From NCBI GenBank assembly GCA_015660155.1, contig DQLO01000037.1, forward strand, positions 1-6,711: a stretch of DNA of 6,711 nucleotides, in the 5' to 3' direction. This DNA is from Verrucomicrobiota bacterium. Lineage in GTDB: Bacteria > Verrucomicrobiota > Verrucomicrobiia > Limisphaerales > UBA1100. The notes under the pieces were generated by a model that did no database searches, was not told the origin of the DNA, and saw only the letters and a program-made list of their open reading frames with translations. A program made the position numbers and the translations under genes. Below are positions 1 through 6,500 of the stretch, one piece after another (the stretch's first letter is position 1; the number at the start of each line of letters is the position of its first letter).

Positions 1-2391
1 GCCAGCACGTTGATGGGGTTGAAAATTTCCAAAGACACCAGCCGCGTGGAATCGATTCGCACGGCGGTGCTGGATAAAAACTGGCATTGGCACAATCGCT
101 ATCGTGCCACGGATGGCAACGATGTGTGGGGCGGGCGCTCGACGCTGAAGTTTGTGGATAACCAATCTAATCGCGAGGTGCTGATGCACGAACTGCAGAT
201 GATTGACGTGATGACGGCGAATCGTGACAAGAAAATTTGGGCGCACGCCAATGGTCATCCGAGCTACCAAGTGGACGACTCGAATGTGCCACCGCCGGTA
301 AAGGTGAAGAGCAATGTGGGCGGCGGCTCGCGCAGTAGCAACGCGCAAAAGGAAGGCCACAAGGCTTATATGACGCCCAATGAAACAGCGGCGCAGTTGC
401 AGCTGGCGAAGGGTTTGAAGGTAAATGTGTTTGCCTCGGAGGAGATGTTTCCGGAGTTGACCAATCCGGTGCAGATGTCGGTGGACACGAAGGGGCGCTT
501 GTGGGTGGCGGCGTGGAAGACGTATCCGAAATGGGAGCCGCTGAAAAAAATGGAGGATCGCCTGCTGATTTTGCCGGACGAAAATCGCGATGGCGTGGCG
601 GACAAGGCGATCACCTTTGCGAAGGTGCACAACCCGACGGGGATTGAGTTTTGGAATGGCGGCGTGATTGTCGGCAGCGTGCCGGATATTTTATTTCTCA
701 AGGACACCGACGGCGATGACGTGGCCGATGTGCGCATCCGGCTCTTTCACGGACTCGACAGCGCGGACACGCATCACAGCGCGAACAATTTCATCTATGG
801 CCCCGGCGGCAATTTATATTATCAGCGCGGCGTGTTTCACGTGAGCAATGTGGAAACGCCGTGGATGAAAAATCAACAGCACGGCAACAGCGCCATGTAC
901 CGCTTCAACCCGCGCACGTTTGAGTTTGGCTTCCACGCGAGCAACAGCCCCAACCCGCACGGCATCAGCTTCGATTATTGGGGCTACCATTACGCCACCG
1001 ACGGCACCGGCGGCCGCTGCTATCAAGTGCGGCCCAATGGCAAAGGCGGGTTTGGGATGCGCACGTTGCTCAATAAAACTGTGCGGCCGGTGGCGTCCAG
1101 CGGGATGATTTCCAGCCCGCATTTTCCGGAAAAATATCAGGGCAACTTTGTGCTGCTCAACACCATCGGTTATCTCGGTGTGAAGCAGTATAAAATGCTG
1201 TACTCGGTGCGCGGCAAGGACAGCGATGGCGATGGCTTCAGCGACGAATACGAAGTGGCCAAAAAATCCAATCCGAATGACGCGAACTCCAAACCCAAAG
1301 GCTCGCCCGGCGATGTGTGGGGCGTGCAGACGGAAGACTTTTTGCAGTCACCCAAGGATCGCAACTTTCGCCCGACGGATTTTGAGATTGGCGATGACGG
1401 CGCGATGTATGTTTCCGATTGGCAAAACATCATCATCGGCCACATGCAACACAACGTGCGCGACCCCAGCCGCGACCACGAATACGGTCGCGTGTACCGC
1501 ATCACCGCCGCCGGCCGCCCGCTGGCGAAGCACGTGAACGTGGACGGCCAGCCGATTGCCGCGCTGTTGGATTTATTAAAAGAGCGTACCAACGGCATCC
1601 GCCGCCGCGCACAAATCGAACTGAGCGAGCGCGACTCCAAGGAAGTGATGGCCGCGCTGGCCAAGTGGGTGAAACAGTGGGACCCAAAAAATCCCGCGCA
1701 CGCGCATCATTTGCTGGAAGCGCTGTGGCTGCATCAACAACACAACGTGCAAAACCAGGAGTTGCTCAAAACCGTGCTCGCCTCGCCCGTGGGCGATGCC
1801 CGCATCGCGGCCGCCACGGTGAAGCAATATTGGGAACGCGACCCGCGCAAGATTGCCCCCGGCGGCAATCAACCCATCGCCGAAGTGAAGCCGGAAATGA
1901 CGCCCACCGCCGAGCTGCGCAACCGCGGTTTCTCGAAAGCCGACGTTGCGTTGTACAAGCACGGCGCGAAAATCTTCGTGCGCGAAGGCCACTGCGCCAC
2001 GTGCCATCAGCTTAACGGCAAAGGCTTGCCCAAACTGTACCCACCGCTGACCGACAGCGAATGGGCCGGCGGCAACGAGGATCGGCTCATCAAAATCACC
2101 CTCAAGGGTTTGTGGGGCGAACTCACGGTGAAAGGGTTCACCTACAATTCACCCACCACCACCACGCCGCCGATGACGCCCTTCCGCAGCTTGCTCAATG
2201 ACAAGGAAGTCGCCGCCGTGCTCACGTACGTGCGCAACACCTTCGGCAACGACGCCAAGCCCGTGAGCCCCGCCACCGTCACGCGTGTGAGCAATGAGGT
2301 TAAAGCCAAGACCAGCTTTTTCTACGTGGACCAAATCCTCAAGGCGCATCCCTTCACCAAGGATGAGTTGGGAAAAAACCGCAACAAATAG
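1..2391 (+). CDS. PVC-type haem-binding beta-propeller protein with SGNH hydrolase remnant and cytochrome c domain (5' partial)
   Basis: The reading frame is open from base 1, so the true start lies upstream; 796 codons are visible, numbered here from base 1. Residues about 1-95 resemble the C-terminal end of an SGNH/GDSL hydrolase domain as fused to these proteins, with the pattern NRYRATDGNDVWGGRS and then MTANRDKKIWAHANG; its catalytic residues would lie outside the window. After a Gly/Ser-rich linker, residues about 124-502 form the beta-propeller of the 'membrane-bound dehydrogenase' family (TIGR02604 type), with FASEEMFPELTNP, GRLWVAAW, a late IIGHMQHNVRDPSRDHEYGR block, and Asp-rich loops at about 193-201 and 235-243. 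Residues about 407-432 are an extra DSDGDGFSDEYE calcium-type repeat. A helical HEAT-like stretch (about 505-620) precedes a cytochrome c domain with CATCH at 665-669, YPPL, and Met725 in PPMTPF as likely distal haem ligand. Such proteins are expected to be exported redox proteins; the substrate is unknown. Transcription probably ends at the stem-loop just downstream. Confidence 0.93.
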   Translation, partial: ASTLMGLKISKDTSRVESIRTAVLDKNWHWHNRYRATDGNDVWGGRSTLKFVDNQSNREVLMHELQMIDVMTANRDKKIWAHANGHPSYQVDDSNVPPPVKVKSNVGGGSRSSNAQKEGHKAYMTPNETAAQLQLAKGLKVNVFASEEMFPELTNPVQMSVDTKGRLWVAAWKTYPKWEPLKKMEDRLLILPDENRDGVADKAITFAKVHNPTGIEFWNGGVIVGSVPDILFLKDTDGDDVADVRIRLFHGLDSADTHHSANNFIYGPGGNLYYQRGVFHVSNVETPWMKNQQHGNSAMYRFNPRTFEFGFHASNSPNPHGISFDYWGYHYATDGTGGRCYQVRPNGKGGFGMRTLLNKTVRPVASSGMISSPHFPEKYQGNFVLLNTIGYLGVKQYKMLYSVRGKDSDGDGFSDEYEVAKKSNPNDANSKPKGSPGDVWGVQTEDFLQSPKDRNFRPTDFEIGDDGAMYVSDWQNIIIGHMQHNVRDPSRDHEYGRVYRITAAGRPLAKHVNVDGQPIAALLDLLKERTNGIRRRAQIELSERDSKEVMAALAKWVKQWDPKNPAHAHHLLEALWLHQQHNVQNQELLKTVLASPVGDARIAAATVKQYWERDPRKIAPGGNQPIAEVKPEMTPTAELRNRGFSKADVALYKHGAKIFVREGHCATCHQLNGKGLPKLYPPLTDSEWAGGNEDRLIKITLKGLWGELTVKGFTYNSPTTTTPPMTPFRSLLNDKEVAAVLTYVRNTFGNDAKPVSPATVTRVSNEVKAKTSFFYVDQILKAHPFTKDELGKNRNK

Positions 2392-2420
2392 CGGTGGCCT
2401 AAAACAATTTAAAGAATCAC

Positions 2421-2464
2421 TTCACCCTGCGTTCTCCCGAGCGCGGGGTGAATCTTTGCTTTTG
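2421..2464 (+). terminator. Probable Rho-independent terminator after the propeller-cytochrome gene
   Basis: Arms TTCACCCTGCG (2421-2431) and CGCGGGGTGAA (2442-2452) form an 11-base-pair GC-rich stem with one G-U wobble and a 10-base loop. The stem is followed by TCTTTGCTTTTG, a T-rich tail. AAAGA at 2411-2415 could also pair with TCTTT at 2453-2457, lengthening the stem across a five-base bulge. It lies 30 bases after the stop codon at 2389-2391 and separates that gene from the dioxygenase gene. The T tail is interrupted by G and C, so termination may be incomplete. Folding energy was not computed. Confidence 0.75.
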
Positions 2465-2490
2465 TAAATCAGCTCTGCGCCCAAAATAAT
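2462..2490 (+). promoter_or_regulatory. Candidate sigma70-type promoter of the dioxygenase gene, predicting a leaderless mRNA
   Basis: TTGTAA (2462-2467, 4 of 6 against TTGACA) and AATAAT (2485-2490, 5 of 6 against TATAAT) are separated by exactly 17 bases. The -10 hexamer ends 9 bases before the ATG at 2499, so transcription would start at about 2496-2499, leaving essentially no untranslated leader. No Shine-Dalgarno sequence is seen before the ATG, which fits. The -35 hexamer overlaps the end of the preceding terminator's T tail. This is a consensus match only, and AT-rich hexamers can occur by chance. Confidence 0.42.
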
Positions 2491-2498
2491 TCCCGCTT

Positions 2499-3470
2499 AT
2501 GAATTCCGCAACGCCACTCACCCTCCCCGGCCAACACGAATACCACGGCCAACCCTTCCCGCTCGCGGTGAAGGTGAACGCCGCCAGCCTCGACGATGCC
2601 TGCGCGTGGGCACGCGATCACGCCGCCGAACTCGACGCCCAAGCCGCCGCGCACGGCGCGGTGCTCCTGCGCGGACTGCCGCTCGCTTCGCCCGAGGATT
2701 TCAATGCCATCGTCGGCGCGTTTGATTTTCCGAATTTTTCCTACGCCGATTCCCTTTCCAACGCGTACCGCATCAACTACACCCCGCGCGTGTTCTCCGC
2801 CAACGAGGCCCCGCCCGAGGTCACCATTTTTTTGCATCACGAAATGGCGCAGACGCCTTCGCCGCCCGCCAAACTTTTTTTCTTCTGCCAAACCGCGCCG
2901 ACCGAAGGCGGCACCACGCCCGTTTGCCGCTCGGATATTCTCTGGGAACACCTCGTCGAACAACGCCCCGCCTTCGCCGACGATTGCAAAAACAAAGGCC
3001 TGAAATATTCCAACGTGATGCCTGCCGAGGCCGATAAATCCTCCGGCATGGGCCGCAGTTGGCAAAGCACCTTCAGCGCCGAAACCCGTGAAGCCGCCGA
3101 GGCCCGCATGACCGCCCTCGGCTACACGTGGGAATGGCAGCCCAACGGCGACCTCCGCGCCACCACGCCCGTGCTCCCCGCCGTGCGCGACTTGGGCGAT
3201 GACCGCCACAGCTTCTTCAACCAACTCATCGCCGCCTTCAACGGCTGGAAAGACACCCGCAACGACCCCGCCAAAGCAATCACCTTCGGCGACGGCACCC
3301 CGCTCAACCCCGCCGACGTCGCCACCGCCAGCACCCTCGCCGATCAATTCACCTTTGACCTTCCCTGGCAAACCGGCGACCTCGCTCTCATCGACAACTA
3401 CACCGCCATGCACGGCCGCCGTACCTTCAAAGGAACCCGCAAAGTCCTCGCCAGCCTCGTCGCGGCGTGA
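2499..3470 (+). CDS. TauD/TfdA-family Fe(II)/2-oxoglutarate-dependent dioxygenase (SyrP-like)
   Basis: This complete 323-residue protein should be a cytoplasmic non-haem iron oxygenase that couples oxidative decarboxylation of 2-oxoglutarate to hydroxylation, or another oxidation, of an unknown substrate. The facial-triad iron ligands are visible as H113-x-E115 in FLHHEMAQ and H305 in NYTAMHGRR; R314 in FKGTR is the expected 2-oxoglutarate-binding arginine. The blocks KLFFFCQTAPTEGG, SWQSTF and FNQL match the SyrP-like/clavaminate-synthase-like branch, and the length is normal for it. Members of that branch include amino acid hydroxylases of natural-product pathways, but no NRPS or PKS gene is visible, so a substrate cannot be assigned. 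There is no signal peptide or membrane segment. The start is firm: an in-frame TAA lies at 2487-2489 and the ATG at 2499 is the first start after it. Codons end mostly in C, unlike the G-ending codons in the first part of the upstream gene. Confidence 0.93.
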   Translation: MNSATPLTLPGQHEYHGQPFPLAVKVNAASLDDACAWARDHAAELDAQAAAHGAVLLRGLPLASPEDFNAIVGAFDFPNFSYADSLSNAYRINYTPRVFSANEAPPEVTIFLHHEMAQTPSPPAKLFFFCQTAPTEGGTTPVCRSDILWEHLVEQRPAFADDCKNKGLKYSNVMPAEADKSSGMGRSWQSTFSAETREAAEARMTALGYTWEWQPNGDLRATTPVLPAVRDLGDDRHSFFNQLIAAFNGWKDTRNDPAKAITFGDGTPLNPADVATASTLADQFTFDLPWQTGDLALIDNYTAMHGRRTFKGTRKVLASLVAA

Positions 3471-3479
3471 CCTTTTCAG

Positions 3480-3508
3480 TTGAGCAAATTGGCTCGATCA
3501 CGTGTAAT
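3480..3508 (+). promoter_or_regulatory. Candidate sigma70-type promoter of the DUF1549/DUF1553 gene, predicting a leaderless mRNA
   Basis: TTGAGC (3480-3485, 4 of 6 against TTGACA) and TGTAAT (3503-3508, 5 of 6 against TATAAT) are spaced by exactly 17 bases within the 46-base gap after the dioxygenase stop. The -10 hexamer ends 9 bases before the ATG at 3517, so the predicted transcript begins at or just before the start codon. No Shine-Dalgarno sequence is present. A short inverted repeat GAGC-(6)-GCTC at 3482-3495 overlaps the -35 hexamer and could be a weak operator or chance. The geometry is the same as that of the candidate before the dioxygenase gene. Confidence 0.42.
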
Positions 3509-3516
3509 CGACGGCG

Positions 3517-6500
3517 ATGCGGTGTTTCCTGAAAACCATTTCGCTTTGGCTGGGCTTTTCGGCGACTTGCGTCTTGGCCGCGCCTACGCCTGCGCAGGTT
3601 GAGTTTTTTGAAAAGAACATTCGGCCGGTGCTGGCGGAGCGTTGTTACGATTGCCACAATAGCGGGGGCAAGGCGAAGGGCGACCTGGTGCTGGACTGGC
3701 GTGGCGGTTGGATGGCGGGCGGCGACAGCGGGCGGCTGTTCACGCCGGGCAAGCCGAAGGGGAGTTTGTTGCTGCGCGTGCTGCGGCATGAGGAAAAGGA
3801 ACTCAAGATGCCGAAGGACGGGCCGAAGCTTTCGACGGCGGTGGTCAAAAATTTCGAGCGGTGGATTGCGATGGGCGCGCCCGACCCGCGACTGAAGCCG
3901 CCCACCAAGGAACAAATCGCCAAAGCCACCTCGTGGGAAACCATTCGGGAACAGCGCAAAAAATGGTGGAGCTTCCAGCCCATTCAATCGCCCAAGCCGC
4001 CCAAGGTGAAAGGCAATTGGGCCGCGACGGACATCGACAAATTTATCCAAGCCAAATGGTCACAACAAAATCTCACGCCCGCGCCCGATGCAAAGCCGGA
4101 AGTTTTAATCCGCCGCCTTTCCTTCGCCCTCATCGGCTTGCCGCCCACGCCCGAGGGAACACTTGCGTTCACGAAGGCCGCGGTCGTCAATCGCCAATCG
4201 GCAATCGAAAATGCGGTCGACCGCCTGTTGGCCTCGCTGCATTTTGGCGAACGCTGGGCGCGGCATTGGATGGATTGGGTGCGTTACGCGGAGTCGCTCG
4301 GCAGCGAAGGCGATCCGCGCATTCCGCACGCCAATCAATACCGAAATTACCTCATCCGCGCGCTGAATGCCGACGTGCCGTACAACCAACTTTTGCGCGA
4401 ACACCTCGCCGGCGACCTCCTGCCCAAGCCGCGCGTGAACGCCAAGCTCGGCCTCAACGAGTCGGCCATTGGCCCCGCGCATTATCGGTTTGTGCTGCAG
4501 GGCTTCGCGCCCACCGACGCGCTCGATGAACTCGTCCGCACCACCGAGGACCAAATTGACGTCGTCTCAAAAGCATTCCTCGGCCTCACGGTTTCCTGCG
4601 CGCGCTGTCACAACCATAAATTTGATGCCATCAGCCAGAAGGATTACCACGCGTTTTACAGCATCATGACCAGCACGCGCCCGGCAACCATCAACGTCGA
4701 TTCCCCCGCGCGTCGAACGTTGCACCAAGCGGAGATGAAAATACTCAAGGCCGACATCCGCGCCGTGCTGGCCAAGCAGTGGCTTTTGGAAACCGACAAG
4801 TTCGCGCAGCGATTGCTGAAGCCCGATGCCCATTTGCAAAAAGCCATCAATGGCGCGAAGGACGCGCGCCATCCATTGCACGCGTGGCAACGGCTGCGCA
4901 AGGCGGAGGGCGGGGCGTTCACCGACGGCTGGAAAAAAGTCGCCACAGATTTTGCCGCAAGCGCCAAGCGGCTGGAGGAACAACGCAAACGCCCGTACGC
5001 ACAGCACTGGCAATTCCGAAACGACGCCGCGAGCGGCTGGGTGCAAAACGGCAACGGCCTCAACGGCGCGGCGGCCCCGGCGGGTGCGTTTCGGGTGTTG
5101 CCCAAGGGCGATCGCATCGTCGAGGACATTTTGCCCGCGGGCGTTTACTCGCATTTGCTTTCGGATAAGCACACCGGAATGCTCGGCTCGCCTCGGTTTC
5201 GCATTGGGCCGAACGAAACGCTGTGGGTGCGCGTGCGCGGCAGCGGCGGCGTGATGGCGCGGTACGTGGTGCAAAACTACACGCGCAACGGCACAGTGTA
5301 TCCCGCCACGCGGCTCAACGACGGCAAGTGGCGCTGGCAAAAGTGGAGCCTGAAATACTGGGAAGGTGATGACGCGCATCTCGAAATTTCTACCGCCGGC
5401 GAACAGGCGGTGCTCACTGCGGGCAATGCCAACTCGTGGTTCGGCGTCTCCGAAACGCTCGTGCAAAAGCCCGGCCAGCCCGCCCCGCGCGATGAAGCGG
5501 CCAGCGAAGTCGCGCCGTTGTTCACCCTCGGCAAGCCCGCCAGGCGTGAAACGCTCGCCAAGCAGTACGCTGACGCATTGCGTGCTTGCATCGTGGCATG
5601 GCAACGCGGGGCGATGAGCGATTCGCAGGCGAATTTTCTTGGCTACTTTGTGCGCGAAAACCTTTTGCCCAACACGCCGGCGAGCGCGCCCGCCGCCGCG
5701 AAGCTGACGGCAAAGTTTCGCAAGCTTGAAAGCGAAGTGCCCGTGCCGCAACGCGCGCCGGGCGTGGTGGAGGGTGACGCGCGCGATATGCCGCTCTTCA
5801 TGCGCGGCAGCCACAAACAACCGGGCGAGCCCGTGCCGCGTCGTTTTCTCGAGGCGTTTGATGCGAAGCCGTTTGACACCAAACAATCCGGCCGACTCGA
5901 ATTGGCCGAGGCGATGTTGCGGCCGGACAATCCGTTGGTGGCGCGGGTGATTGTGAACCGCGTGTGGCATCATCTTTTCGGGCGCGGGCTCGTGGGCACG
6001 CCGGATAATTTTGGCAAGCTCGGCGAACTGCCCACGCATCCGGAATTGCTCGACCACCTCGCCACGCGCTTTGTCCGCGAAGGTTGGTCGCTGAAAAAGC
6101 TCATCCGCGAACTCGCCCTCACGCGCACCTTTCAACTCAGCGTCTTTAATCGCATGGATCTACCGCGCGGAGAGCTGACTGCGCGCGAGGCTGATCCGGA
6201 TAACCGCCTGCTCACTCACGCGCACCTGCGCCGGCTTGAGGCCGAGGCCATCCGCGATTCCATGCTGCAAGCCAGCGGCTCGCTCGACCGCAATCCGCTC
6301 GGCGGCTCGGACGCTTTCAACACCAATCGCCGCAGCATTTATGTGCGCGTCATCCGCAACAATCTCGACCCATTCCTTTCCGTATTTGACATGCCCGTCC
6401 CCGCCACCGCCAAGGGCCGCCGCGATGAAACCAACGTGCCCGCGCAATCGCTCACGCTGATGAATGACCCCTTCGTCATTTCCCTTGCCACCCGCCTCGC

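Noticed and set aside
2469..3413. 314-codon open frame on the minus strand opposite the dioxygenase gene
   Set aside because: The translation is a Gly/Ala/Val-rich low-complexity product, while the plus strand encodes a complete dioxygenase with all catalytic residues.
3482..3495. Stem-loop GAGC-AAATTG-GCTC as a terminator of the dioxygenase gene
   Set aside because: The stem is only four perfect base pairs and is not followed by a T tract.
3499..3504. Palindrome CACGTG as a regulator site
   Set aside because: A single six-base palindrome in GC-rich DNA is not evidence of an operator, and no second copy is seen upstream of the other genes.
3517..3582. Lipoprotein signal with Cys18 as the lipidated residue
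   Set aside because: The residues before Cys18 are FSAT, which do not fit the lipobox (a Gly, Ala or Ser is expected immediately before Cys). A standard Sec peptide cleaved after VLAA fits better.
3861..4529. 222-codon plus-strand frame overlapping the start of the DUF1549 region
   Set aside because: It is a shifted frame of the real gene; its product is Arg/Ala/His-rich without motifs, whereas the frame starting at 3517 gives PSCyt1 and DUF1549 without interruption.
4567..6135. 522-codon open frame on the minus strand
   Set aside because: It lies wholly opposite the DUF1549/DUF1553 coding frame, which shows conserved family motifs throughout. Its translation is rich in Arg, His and Ala with no recognisable domain, as expected for an antisense shadow in GC-rich DNA.
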